From Verticillium longisporum (Eukaryota > Ascomycota > Sordariomycetes > Glomerellales > Plectosphaerellaceae), in the NCBI GenBank assembly GCA_019188255.1, contig JAETXT010000012.1:992001-1056000 (forward strand): a DNA stretch of 64,000 bases. The letters are read 5' to 3'. The first letter of the stretch is position 1; every line of letters begins with the position of its first letter. This document shows positions 35,052 to 47,927 of this stretch, piece after piece. The position numbers were made by a program, and so were the translations under genes. The notes beneath the pieces are model-generated. The model worked only from the letters and a program-made list of their open reading frames with translations, made no database searches and had not been told where the DNA came from.

Positions 35052-36895
35052 TCCCTTCGAGGCAGCTGTCGAAAGCACTGCGGTCTCTAGCTTCACCAGC
35101 CATACATCAGCAGACTGTCATGATTACGAAGAGGATCGGTGAGCGTGGCTGTGTCGCTCCTTGAACCTGGCATGGTACAGCATGGCATGGCATAAAGGTA
35201 GGTAGTAATAAAAGGGGGACGCATGTTCCAACCGCTTGAAACTTTAGGCCTCTGGCGTCTTGGCGCCCACAGCCCGTTGAGGCGGACACGGTGGCGCGGA
35301 TGCCATGTGCCTCCCTCACAGCGCAAAGCCAAAGACAAAGTAGAGTAGGAATGGTATGAGAAAGTTCAGGCAGAGTAACCTAGCCACAATGCCACAAAAA
35401 TTGTGTCATCGTCTGCTTTAACATTTCAAAGTCAGGCGATGTAATAAGCTTCTCTGCTTCCCTGAAGGGATGGGTTGTCTCGGCCCTGTCTTTTTGGCGC
35501 GCGGTGGGTTGATTTGGGAGTGACATTGACCCCAACTGCAAATGCCGGCTGTGCAGTGTTGCTTGTGCTTGTATGTGTGTGTGTGGTGCGCGTGTGGTGC
35601 GCTTCTTCCTTCGCCCTACCTATGTCGCGTCCACGGCGGTTCGTCAATGGTGCTCGTACGAGTTACTTTACTGTCTACTGATGCAGTCATTTGCTATGTC
35701 CGAAGATCCAATCCGAAAGCGAGGCAGACGAGACAGATGCTCACCTCATCCCGTCATCCACGGAATGCCGTTAGTTTGTGCGCCGATTGACTGGCTGGTC
35801 GGAATTCAAGTTGGACCGCCTCACGGCCCTCACACCCCCGACTCGGTCTCGGCTTGCTCATCAGAACGCCAGCCCCTCCACCTAACCCCCCTTCCACGAG
35901 CCTACCCTAGAGACAATGGGCCGAAAGAGAATGCCGACTGCAGTGAAGGACCCCTGACTGGTCCGCCGCCAAGAATATTCCTGGCTTGGGCCCGGCGCCC
36001 TATTGTACTAAGAATCTCTCGGCACCCATCGTGTGCCACCCCTCGCTTGCCCACCATGTCCGCTGACACAGGCGCCTGGCGTGTGCCATCGTACAGGGCT
36101 GTGCACTGCAGATTACTTGGCTGCCTGGCCTGGGGGAGAGAGAAGGAGAGAAAGGAAGAGTGGGAGAGCACGAGACAGAGAGAGCAAGAGACGGAGACGG
36201 AGAGACGGAGAGCGAGAGAGCTGACGTTGACATCATTTCCTTGCCAGAGCTAGCCCCCCCGGTCCCCCTCGTCTGCCGTAAAAACAGATGCCTAGAAACG
36301 GAAGCTTCCTACATTACCTCACCTCTGCTGCTGGTTTTCTCCGCGTATATTCTCCGCGAACGCGCACCCGCGCGTATTCACCTGAATCTGACGGACCTTG
36401 CCATCTCGATCCCACTCGTTGAAATGAAGTGAAGCCACGTATGGCTGCCAACATGCCGGCATACAGAACCAATGTTCTGAATGTTCAGTGCCGCCAGCGT
36501 ATGGATGCCGCCTTGGGGAACGAGACCTCGGGTTCCTCGGCACTTAAGCAGTCCGCCCTCTTCATGGTACCTTGTGCTCTTTATTTTTTTTCACTGCCCC
36601 AATTCGTGTGGTCCGCCCGTTCGGCTCCCTGCCGAAGGGTAGACCCCCGCTGTGCCCCCCCGTTCGCGCGTGTTGCATTGCGTAGCGTTGCGCAGCGCCT
36701 CGCCGACACTTCCGTGTAGCTGCCCGTTGATAAGCATCGTGGCATGCTGTTGATGCGCGCTGTCCCCTCCCGGGCCCGAAAGCTGCTGAACTGATTGATG
36801 CCGTTTCCGAATCGGCTTGTTGGTTCTCGTTGGTCCCCCTTTGCACCACCCACCACCACAGCACTAACAGGCGAATACTTCCCTCGGCGGCCGTC

Positions 36896-39800
36896 ATGGA
36901 CCCGTCTAATCGGGACGTAGAGTCCTTTGCGGCGAGCCTCGACGCCTTCCGATCATGTCTTGACGAGAGCCAGAGCGCCGCCTTTGCCTCGGCCAACTTT
37001 GACGACCTGCAGCTCGACATACTCGCCATCCAGGCCGACCAGGATCGCCACCGCACCATGATGAACCTGCCGCGTCTCAACTCCTTTCTCGCCGGCATGG
37101 AAGGGCTCGACTCGGCCCTGCGTTGTTTTCTCTCTGACGAAATCGTCACCACCCTCATGGCTCACATCTGGGGGCCGACACGTTGGTTTTTGAAGGTGTG
37201 TTTTGCGCGTTGTTCTAGTATTTCCCGCCGCCGAGTAGGGCGCCCGCCTTGCCTGCAATGCAGACTAACAAGATTCTTTGATTCCGTTTCTGCAAACAGA
37301 CGGCCAGTGTAGATGATTTTGCCTTTGACCAACTCCTTGACGTGTACTACTTGCTGGGTCAGGAGTTTGTGCCCTTTAACGAGTGCGAGGTCTTATTTCG
37401 CGAGTCACCGGAGACCAGACAGTGTCTGTCGAGCTTATACGACGATCTCTTACGCTTCGAAGCAGCCGTGGCCCGATTGTTCGGCCGTTCTTGTAAGTCG
37501 ACTCTGTTGATAGGATGAAGACGAAACTTATTAAGTCAATCTCTCGAATGTCGTGCTGGATTCACTGACAAATTGAGCGCGCACAGCATGGTTGAAAACA
37601 TTCAGGCCCTCATGGCGAGGTCTCGCGGGTAATTTTGAGGCTATCGCTGTGAGCCTCAAGATGCACGCCGCCGTGATTGAGGAAGTCATGTTTCGTACCA
37701 CTTCCAGCTCCCCCGCGGCCCAGCGGCGTGCGTCTGATACCATGTCAGACATTGTCTGGGATCGTTCGTCCGTTGCCGCCAAGATGCACCAGTACTCTGT
37801 CCAAAGGCAAGTCCTGTGGCAAGATTTCGACGCGCAAGCGCGCGACCGCATGCAGCGGCAGAGCCTCGAGGTGTCACGCTGGATAGCGGCGTCCCCCGTG
37901 ACGGAGGCATTGCATGCCGAGTATTGTCGCGCCAGGGCCAGCGTGCCCGGCGCCGGACGATGGCTGCTCGGACGCCCCGAGATCGGCAGGTGGCTGACAG
38001 CACCGGACCTTGACAGTCCTGTGATGTGGCTTCACGGCAAGCCCGGAATTGGTGAGTTATCGGCCAGAAAGAACCCTGCTGAAGGCCGAGAAAACGCTAA
38101 CTGCTCGTCAGGCAAGACTGTGCTCTCCTCCATGCTCGTAGAGGAATGCATCTCTCTGCAGCGGCAGGGGAGGTTCCGCCAGCCTCACAAGTCCACTTCT
38201 TCTACTGCGAGGAAGGGGATGCCAATCTCAACACTGCGCTCGGCGTGTTCAGGGGCTTCTCCATCAGCTGCTACTCTCTCGAGAAGATCTGCTGTCGACA
38301 ATGCTGGACGAGGCGCGCAACGGTGGCCAGCTCACATTGAGCACGAGTGAGACGGCTCGAGACCTCGTGGAGCTGTGCCTGGAAAGCCCTTCGCGACGCT
38401 ACATCGTCATTGATGGTCTTGATGCGTGTGAGCCCTCAGAAGCGAAGCGCGTCGTGAGCCTGTTGACACACATGGCCAAGAAGCCCGGGGTGCGTGCCGG
38501 GAGGCTGCGCGTACTCTTCACAAGTCGCTCATCTGCCGAGCTGAAAAGGGTGTTTGACGCAGCCAACATGTTGGAGATTGATCCAGCACAAAACCTTCGT
38601 GACATTCACCACTATGTAGGTGTGCGCTTGACGAAAACCACAGGCCTGCCTCTCAACGAAGACGAGACGAACCAGCTGCAGGACCAAGTGACGCGCAAGA
38701 GCGGTGGTAAGTCAGCCAAGACCTGAAGTCGTGACTTTGATGGCTTCTGATTGCTGATAAACGCTACTCGGCGGTAGGTCTATTTCTCAATGCCCATCTC
38801 GCCACCGAGAGTCTCATGCTGCAGCGTTCGCGAACAGAGCTGCAAGAAGCTGCTAGTCGCGACAATAACACTGGTGACTGGTATGCCAGAATACTCAGTG
38901 GTGTCATGCAGCGGGTCGATCAGGAGTTCCGAGGTGGCAGGGAACGGGCTTCGGCCCTCTTCTCCTGGCTGTCCGGTGCGAAGCGACCATTGCACTGGCA
39001 CGAGGTCCGAGGCATCGCCTGCCGTTCTCATGATTCAATTACTGTCGCTGGTGACCGCGAACCGTGGGAGGCACTGATACAGTCATGTCGACCGTTGCTG
39101 CAGGTCCTCCCTGGAACGAGGATTCAGTTGATCCATCAGACTGCCAAAATGTAAGCCAACACGCATCCTCTCGGTACCTGCTGCGCGGCTAACGTTTAAT
39201 CTAATCGCAGGCACATTGAGATGCCACGAGCGCAATGCGACTTGGCCATCTTCTGTCTCGATCACCTGTCGCAGCCTTGGTTCGATCCTGATTGCCCTGA
39301 AGTTGATCGCCGGGGCCATGCTCTCCAGGGACGACTGGCACTCGAAGACTACATTGTAGTCAACTGGGCCGGCCACCTCGAAGCCGTGCTTCACGATTGC
39401 AAGCATCTTCTCAAGGACACGCCGTATGGTTCGGCGTTCGAGCGGGCTCTCGTCAATTTTTTCCACATTCATCACGCTGGTATTTCGCAAAACACCGACG
39501 CCCCGCCCGTGTTGAGAGCGCACGACATTCCTGGTATCGCCTCTCACGCGAAGCTGCTGGCGCTTTACACGCACGTGTATAACCACAGAAAGAGTGGGCA
39601 TCATGACCCGCGAGTCAGCGTAGTCACAGTCGACGAGGCCTTCAGCAAGAATCGAAAGGTGCTTGAAGCCCTCGCGTCTACCGTCGGTGGTCGAGGCGCC
39701 CTTGCCGTCGCATACGGCCCGAAGATGTTCAAGTGTAGTCAACCGGCCTGCGACTTCTTCTCAGAAGGCTTTGAGACCGAAGCCGAGCGCGATCACCATC

Positions 39801-40140
39801 TTAACCGCCACGAGCGGCCCTTCCCTGTCCACTGGACGGTTGCACCCAAGCGCCGTTTGGCTTCACTACGAAGAAGGACAGGGAACGACACGTCCGCCAC
39901 TATCATCCTGAGGAGAGCGACCAACCTCCTGCGTTTGTACAACCAACGCGCAGAGTGGAAGACGCCAGGTTCCTGTGTAACATCTGCGGCAAGAGCTTCA
40001 CGCGCAATATCAACCTCAAGGGACATATGAGAAGCCACTTTGGCGAGAGGCCTTTCGCGTGCTCCAGTTGTGGCAAAGCGTTCACCAGGCTCAATGATTG
40101 TCGTAGGCATGAGAAAATACACGTCAAGAAGGCGGAGTAG
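36896..40140 (+). CDS. NACHT-type NTPase with C-terminal C2H2 zinc fingers (fungal NLR-like), frameshifted
   Basis: Exons 36896-37195, 37300-37492, 37587-38051, 38112-38706, 38778-39150 and 39211-40140, about 952 residues. The N-terminal region (WGPTRWFLKTASVDDFAFDQLLDVY) resembles the domain that precedes NACHT in many fungal STAND proteins (DUF7708 type). The P-loop GKPGIGKT (about 315-322) is split by an intron; YIVIDGLDACEP is the Walker B region and LFTSRSSAELKRVF the sensor region. Near the end are a C2H2-like CSQPAC...H...H and classical fingers CNICGKSF and CSSCGKAF. Frame breaks occur at 38167-38170, 38257-38262 and 39823-39825, each equivalent to one missing base. Three losses together leave the exon sum divisible by three. 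NACHT proteins act in non-self recognition; this role is inferred. Confidence 0.8.
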
Positions 40141-41522
40141 ACGTCGAACCGCCGCTCAAATCTGTCGGACATGACTTCGGGACTCGGCCGGTGAACTTTC
40201 GGGCTCCCGCAGTGGCTGGTGTGGCTGATCTGTGGCAAGGAACTACACACCTTGGCGTCTGGTGGTTTCTCCCTGAATGGTGGCTCATTGGGGCATGAGA
40301 CGACAGATCCAGTTGGAATAGTCCTGGCGCAAAGCGGCGTCCCTTAGTGTGCGGCGAGCTGTCGTGGCCTGAACTTTAGAGACAAGTCGCGATCCGTGTA
40401 CTCGGGTTTTCGATGTCTGGGCACTGCGCCTCCTCGCACACAGAGCCAAAGTTTGGCTTTATTGCCGTCAGCGCGATGAAAGTCCTCGCTGATGAGCTGT
40501 GACGACTCGCGCCCTCACATGATCTTTAATGTGTGGTGGGCGTTTGCAGATCGGCTCCGGTACAGTTCCAAGCCATGGCCTTTGCTCGTCAAATTGGTAC
40601 CCGAGGGCCTAAGAATCCCTTAGACACCCGGACCGAATGTCGGCTTCGAAAAATAGCCCGACATGGGAAGTTGTGGTCCGCCGCACTGTCGTTACGTTAC
40701 CAAGAGCCGATCCGCACTCTCGCATGTGGCGATGCCAGACGGCCGTCCTCCGGGATCCACTCTCGCCGATACGACAAAGTCGAATCTGAATAAGCGACGA
40801 AATCCAGATTTCGAGCTGTAGATCAACAAGGATCGGCAGGTTCGAGACCCGGTACATCGCCTCCTTCATGTGGTATGGATAGCCAGTGCGAACATAATAA
40901 TAGCCTTGGGAATGCCGTCAGTGGCCGTTGGGCAACGGCGAGGCGAATCTTCCTGGCCCGCTCCTGATCGACCCAGCCGCCCGCGTCGTCTGGGCCTCGA
41001 CTGTGTTTGACTGTGTGGGCTGAGGTTGGCGGCCCACGGGCATGAACGGCATCGATTGGATCTGGCGACAGTGCGCGCATTTCGTGCGTGGGCGCGTGTG
41101 TGGACGAGAATGCGACGCAGGAGGACCTTTCGAGCCGTGCCCCGCCTGGCGGAGACCAAGATTCGCTCGACTTGGTATGGCTCTCGCCGCAGGCGGTTGG
41201 AAAGAATGGTTCGTGGGGGCATAGTCGTCAGATTCTCTCGCAGTGAAGGAACTCGTCGACTTTTCCTTCAAGGCTTCAGGAGGGCTGACAAGTCTAGACG
41301 CAGTTGACCGAGTCACCAAAAACGCCATGCTGCACGGCTGGATATTGAGGCCAGGGCAAGTGGGTGTGGACAAACAGCAACGTTGCGTCACTTGGTACCT
41401 AATCAGCAAGTTGACCGTGGAAGCGTCAATTGAATCTAAAGCATTCCCACATATGCATCCCGTTCCTGATCGGGGCGATGCGTGTCTCCAGGGAATTGAA
41501 TTTGAAGTTCGAGATGCTACAT

Positions 41523-41550
41523 TGTGTGTGTGTGTGTGTGCGTGTGTGTG
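41523..41550. repeat. (TG)n microsatellite
   Basis: About 14 TG units with one C interruption. Confidence 0.9.
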
Positions 41551-44500
41551 GGCCGCATGATCCTGCAGTCTACACGCTGCAATGCACAAGACAGGAAGCT
41601 CTGGGAAGGTTAATGAAATGAGACGCAGACCAATAGGAAAGATTTCGCATCATTGGTGGCGAACCCTTGATGACCTGCGTTTAGCCGGGTTGCCTGTATT
41701 GTGGCAAAGCCTTGCTGGTGTCCGGGGGGCCTTCCAAGAAAGAGTGTGTATGCCATCACTATAGTCATGAGCTTTACCGGTGAAGACCGAAGCAAACGTG
41801 CCCTGACAGGCTAATGACGGTGTTTTTTTTTTTTTATACATCAGGTAGTGTTCCCTTGAAATGCAAATCATCTTGCATCACGGCGTCGTACCTGTGAAAA
41901 CAGATTTGTCTGCGAATCTCTTGGCAGCTGGACATGAATGTAAAGCACCCCGACGTGTGAGAACCGAGGCTGACGTCAACTTTCTGACGAGATTTTTCCG
42001 GCGCCGTCTGAAGATCGACGAGCGGATTGACGACTGACAAGCAAGTCTGAAGACCCTTTTCCCGAGTGATCGACTTTTGATTGATCCGCTCAAGAGTGTG
42101 TTGTCCTTGGCGAACAGTTCTGGCTATTTTCAACAGCGATCGGCAACGTCTTTGGACGAGATTTCTTCCCTCAAAGAACCGGGCTCACAGGTTGGTCCGA
42201 GAGTAGTTAAAAAGTCCGGGGAAGGACAGGGGTGGTGCTGCACGGATATGTCGCCAGGGGCCTTTTGGGGGTGTCAGGTGTTCTCGATGCCGTCGAGTCG
42301 GCAACACCGGTGCAATCCAATGGCTCCGACGATAACCCAGGTGCCGTCTAGCCCTGGTTCGCGATACCGAAACATTGCCCCTGAACGATGATGACCATGG
42401 ATGCTCTCCCCGTTACCTCTTGAGGTCTTTGTGGTCTGCACACGCATGTGGCTAATGAGATCACCGTGCGGACGCAAGCTAGTTGGCGCTGCCTGTGCAC
42501 CGGATGCGTGTAAGACATCAGGTTCCGGTGAGCTGGCGCGTGGAAGGTTCTCAAAGGAATGAGGTGGGAGGACATTTAGCTTCCAGGTGAAGGAAGGGAC
42601 TCCTGTGATTCAGTTAGTCAGCAGGAACTATATAACGTAGCCCTAGGGGCACGTTGGCGACAAAACTAAGCCAGATACAATAACACTTATCCACCTAATA
42701 CCATTAACTGTTTTTCCAGGTACGAGACCTAAACCCATCGTATCGTGCCGTGTTTCGATAGCGAGACAAGAAGTGGGCCCGTCTGTCGGTGTGCAAAGCC
42801 TAACAAAACCAACCCATGGGCGCGTGAGGCTGGCCACACACCAGTAAGAGCTATCCTTGGAAGTGCGGTATTCTGCTGGGCGGATCATTCGGAGCAGCCC
42901 ACGTCAGTGTCAGGAGTCCCCTCGTCGGGAATGGAGATTGGCCCCTACTTGATGGCTCACGGGTCTAGACGATGTGACTGGAGAAGAGGTCCGTGACCGC
43001 AAAGCGAGGATGATCGGGCTCCGAAGCAACGCGCGATGCAAAGTAGCAGACTCCTGTAATTTAGCAAAGTTGGGGAAGCAGTCTGGAGAAGAGAGCATAG
43101 AAGGAAGCTCGAAACTCGGCACTTCTTCCCCTGACGAGTCACATTTCGGCCAGAGTACGGTGGCTGAAGGGGAAATTGGCAGACTGAGTCGCGGCTCCGA
43201 GGGTTATGCTTGCTGAGGACGCCAACGCCATGCTCAGTGTGCGCCGTGTCAAACGCGATGAGTAATTCAGCGACGAACATGATGCGAAGTAATCTGATCG
43301 GCTGTAAGGGGCAATCGATTCTGGAATCGGCATCCAACCGCCCGTTGCTTTCCCCGAAGACTGTTGTTGAGGATACCAAGCTCGGCGTGTGCCTGGTATT
43401 GTCGCGGGTCGTTTCGATATGCCCTGCTACTGCAGGTATCCATTGGACTTGTTAGCTCAGGAGTATTTGCTCTGCCTTAGGTAAGCGTGCCTGAAGCATC
43501 ACGCGGACATGCAGCAAGGGTTGGTGGCAAGGATGGTCTGTTGAACTGCAGATAAGTCAGGTCCTGGTCGACGATGCGACCATGGGTATTCAAACAAGCT
43601 GGACTGCCAGTTGACTTCATGAACCGTTTCAATCGTCTGATCTCTATAACCCGCATCGTCCGAGGGCTTCATTCAAAGGGTTGGTAAATGTTCCGAAATC
43701 CGTCTTCCATATGCCGGACAAGGACGCAGCGAGCCTTTCGGCAGTCTGCAGCGCGGGTGGTCGAGTTGTGACAATGGCCTCTCTCGGGCGATTCGCCGGG
43801 CTGCCATGCAGAAAGCTGGGAGGCTGGCTCATTCGTTGACGCCAAGCTCGAATCCGTTGGCCTGCAGATAGGGAGGGATTCATTGCGTGTTCGATCAGGT
43901 CTGGTTTGGCGTGGCCTGAGATGGTGGCTGCAAGAGGGCTCCACTAACGTAACAACGGAGTGCGGACCCTTGGCCGATGTCTGGTCTGCGGCGCACAGTA
44001 AAGCTGTTTTACAAGGGCACTGTCTACATACCTGTACCTATTGTTCGTTTGATAGTAGAGGTTGCTGTTGGACGGAGCCGAGGCCTCGCCCTAAGGTGAC
44101 ATGTTGGTAGAAACATGTACATGGATGGGTCGGTAGCCTGGACAGGAATATTAATAGCACGAACCGGCATGGCCAGCGGTATGCAGAACATGTCGCACAA
44201 ACCCTGTGTTCACTCGTGAAACGGCTGTCGTCCCTGCTTTGCGGCTCTTTCTTTCTCTGATCGCTCGAGGCATTATATGCGGATCCGCCCCCCGCCCGAG
44301 TTTGGTGGTCTCATGCTGCGGCTGCTACGGTAAGCGTAGATAGAAAAGGTGATTCGGACCCGGGGATCAAAGAAACAGGCCATTATTGCGAAACGAGGAG
44401 ACTCGAACGGAGCCCGTTGCAGTAGATACGCAGGAATATTGCGAACCCACAACGTGCCCCGGATTTGTTGAGTTGTTGTGAACATCCGAATGTGTGCACT

Positions 44501-45187
44501 GATGTACATGTCGCGCGCCTACTGGAGATGCGCTCAAGGCGGTGCGGATGCGCGCTTGACGAGTGGCATGTCTCTCGATCCGCTGGCTTTGTGTTGCCTC
44601 CACGCCCAACCGACCATCTACGGGTGGCACGCTTGCGGATAGACTGTATTGGCTGAAGCAGTGAAGAAGGACGACTCGGCCTCGAGATGCAAATCAGAAA
44701 TGACGATATGAAATCCGAATTTCTATGCCCGATTGCAAGTATCGCGGCGGCGAATCTAGCTCGTACGCAAACGATGCTCAAGTTGAATGCTACACGGCCC
44801 AATGTCATAGAAGCTGCTGACTGGCAAGGCTGGAGTCTGGTGGAAAGGTTGAGTAGAACACAGTCCGGTCAGTTCAGGCCAGACAGCCAGCAATGGATTC
44901 TTGCCCCACGTGTGCTGTCGGGGACCTGGCAGGCGCCATTTGGACGAACGCTGCTTCCGTCAAAAGTTTGTGAAGGGGCGAATTGTGTGTCGTCATCGTG
45001 TTGCAGGCAAAAGTGAGGTAGGAAGGAGGCAGGCACGTACGTTGCTACCATGCTCTGTATCATCGTCACTCTACCTTACAGCAACGACCTCCCTCGTCAT
45101 TGACGACACGGCAGCTGCGGGCTGGTCTGCTTACACGGCAGGAGCTCCTCCTGTTCAGGGTGCAAGACCTGGACCCCAGATGGGAAC

Positions 45188-45194
<7 letters not shown>

Positions 45195-45224
<30 letters not shown>
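45195..45224. repeat. (TG)n microsatellite
   Basis: Fifteen perfect TG units. Confidence 0.95.
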
Positions 45225-45225
<1 letters not shown>

Positions 45226-45738
45226 CCAGTATGCATACTACCTGGTACAGTCCACCATTACGCACGGTCGGGGAAGTGTGCACCGAGGATAGCGCACTGT
45301 CCTGCAGCACGTCGTGACGCGATGCGATGCGAGGGCTAGGGTCGGCTCCCATGCAGGCGCTAGCGCTCATGTGGCTGGCTAGCAGGCTTTGTGGTGCCAA
45401 CCTGGCTCAATCAGAGCGCTGGCAGCCAGCAGAGACACCAGAGCGACCTAGTGAGACCCCTGCACTGACTCTGGGCCTCGAACATGCGGCTTCCTCTGTT
45501 CGCCGCTGTTCCATGCAGGTTGGGCCACATTTATGACTCCCATCGGCGGGTGGTGACTAGTGTGAAGAGGCAGAAGAAGCGACAAGGAGTTGAGAGACGA
45601 CGCCCTGCAAGACCGCCAGGATGCAAGTCATCCTGGGTTTGCGTGGGTAGCCGGCCATCAGGCGGGTATTGATGAGTGTCGGGCGATGGAACCGGTCACC
45701 ATGACCATCGCATGACAGGGCAACGATGCGAACAAAGC

Positions 45739-45762
45739 AGAGTAGAGCAGAGTAGAGCAGAG
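45739..45762. repeat. Short AGAGTAGAGC tandem repeat
   Basis: About 2.4 copies of a 10-nt unit. Confidence 0.7.
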
Positions 45763-47927
45763 CAAAATCAAAGAAATGCAAATGCATACCGGCAATTCTG
45801 CACACGGTGTTGTGTTAAGCTGACCGTGGCTGTGACTGACTACATGATATGCCTGTCTGTCCCTCCTTGGACGGTGTGAGTGGGAGTGACGAGTAATATG
45901 AGGTGAGAACCCACTGAAACCCGACGAGGTAGACGCCAATAGCAGGATCGTTGGCAGCGGCCTATGGCATGGCCACTTGACCCCCACCAGAGAGCCAACA
46001 CGCTGCCTTTTCATCGTCACTATTCGCTTCGGACATGTTTCGACTCGAACTGTGCCATGACCCGGCAGGTCAAGCAGTTGTGTGATCGAGGGTGCGTTGT
46101 GGTGCCGCGGTGAACCCTGGGCTTGTCAGACCACCCGCCCGCCCACTGGATGGCTGGTCGGTCGCTCGCTCGGTCGGGCTCGGTCAGCGTGCTTCCTTCT
46201 GCGGAAACGGCACCACGGGTCCTGTCTACTGACAAGGACCACGACGCGACAACGGACATGCAAATGGACGGTTGAAAGTCAGGGGAACCCTCTCGGCAGC
46301 GAACCTCCCGCCGTCTGTGTCGCAAGGTTCGGTCTAATTAGCCAGCCGCCATCTGGGCGCACTACTCCAGGAGAAGAGAGTCCTACCTAACCAAGCCAAG
46401 TAAAGAGGGAGGGAGAGAGAGCGAGAGAGCCTTGGAGCCCCCAAGCCCTGGAGATGGAGCGATGGAGCCTCGGGGCCCTGGATGTGCCCAGTTAGGGTAG
46501 GCCTCTGTTGATGGTGCCGTGCTGGAGCCGCCTGGTCATCTGGTCATGAGCGACTTTGTTGTGCTGAAAATGGAACGCTTGGCTGGACCTCACTTTCCCG
46601 ACGCGTGCTTAGCTGCGTTCGGTACCTATGTACTTGGTTAGCTGCCAGCCAGCAGCAGGAAAGACGCCAGAACCAGAGACGAGCGACGACTCGATAGATT
46701 GAGGGAAGCACACACAGTGCGTCGCACCTCGCTGCCACGCCCTTTTACCTGGTGATTTCCCCCTTCCTTGAATAACCGCTGACAGATCGAATACTCCGGT
46801 GCTTAAATCGCGACCGGCATTATTGGCAAGGGCGATCGGTTGGGCAGTGGGGAACGGACTGGGTCGCGACTGGCTGTGCTCGTACACCTTCCGCGCTCGC
46901 AGTACAGGACGCTGTCACTGGTGAGCCTGGTCGGCCTCATGGGCAAGTACGTATACATCAGTTGGAGGGTTGAAGGCCTGAAACTGAAAAGCCTCGTTAT
47001 AATCACTATTATGCTTGGTCGGATTGAACTCACTTTCCTGGTCTCGCACTGGACCGCGTCCGTCTTATTCGATCATCATGCTTCCTTTGCCAGACCACAC
47101 CCAACAGCATCGCCATCAGCGCCGGCGGTGCCCACCATCATCAGGCTAGCTCGAAACGTGCAGCCGGGGTCGCCCCTCCTCTCACTCCCCGTGGCAATCG
47201 CGGGATGGACTCGCACGGTGCAGCCTGCGGTATCGCCCATAGCAAGGCAAGGATGTGGTCCGGGGCCGGGAAGAGGCCAGGGAATGGGACGTGTGTGCTT
47301 GACACATACACACGGAGTACCTGCCTCTGGTACGGCCACTGCGACCGGGACATGGTCACACCTCTCTCTCATGCCTTCCGACCTTGCCCTCGTACCTAGG
47401 TACCCTCCTTCCTCCCCGGACTGGGCCAATTGCTGTCCTTCCTCGGACGCTGCCAGCTGATTGACCTGACCTTCCTTTCTCCTTCCCTTCCTCTCTTGTT
47501 CTCCAAGCACCAGCAATTGCTCTCGGTTGCGGGAAACATTCTGTGCTTCAACTTTGATCTGACCCGAACTCCCTCCTCAAAGGCTCATATTTACGACACG
47601 ACGCACGATCACGACGCCCTTCTCTCTCCAGGCGCCCATCTCGTAAAGAGCATGCTCTCGTCGGCTCCCACTATCTCCGCTCTCTTATCCTGAAGGGCCC
47701 CCCGCCTCCCCCAATCCCTCACGACCCGCTCAAGCAGCCCACCACGCACGATTGATTGAGCGAGCGAGCGACTGTACAGGCTCGGCTGACTGGACTGACT
47801 GACGACCGCCACCCACCCGATTCCCACCTACCGCCTCCCGCCTCCCGTCTCCCGTCTCCCTGCCTGCTGCCCCTCCAAAACGACGCACACAGCACAGCTT
47901 CAGCGGCGACCCGACCTTTCGAAAATA

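Larger units (their letters stand above)
33834..36895. other. Intergenic, about 3.1 kb, with microsatellites
   Basis: No gene recognised; in particular no SNF2 helicase motifs downstream of the module gene. It holds the TAG/CAG and TC repeats listed separately and a purine-rich stretch at about 36135-36225. Confidence 0.5.
40141..47927. other. Long gene-free stretch, about 7.8 kb
   Basis: No protein gene could be supported on either strand; all frames are short and lack motifs and splice structure. There are TG microsatellites at 41523-41550 and 45195-45224 and a small AGAGTAGAGC tandem near 45739-45762. The distal 500 bp (47400-47920) is pyrimidine-rich and is probably promoter and leader of the C2H2 regulator that follows. 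A non-coding RNA cannot be excluded. Confidence 0.5.

Noticed and set aside
40918..41589. 223-codon minus-strand frame in the long gene-free stretch
   Set aside because: It has no motif or splice context, its composition is biased by a TG microsatellite (TH repeats), and it overlaps equally long frames on the other strand.
44280..44470. Possible second tRNA near 44390 (a gactcgaac-like string)
   Set aside because: The T-arm consensus does not pair, and no acceptor or anticodon stem could be built around it.
41523..45224. TG repeats as telomere-like or CRISPR-like sequence
   Set aside because: They are plain dinucleotide microsatellites, with no TTAGGG units and no repeat-spacer pattern.
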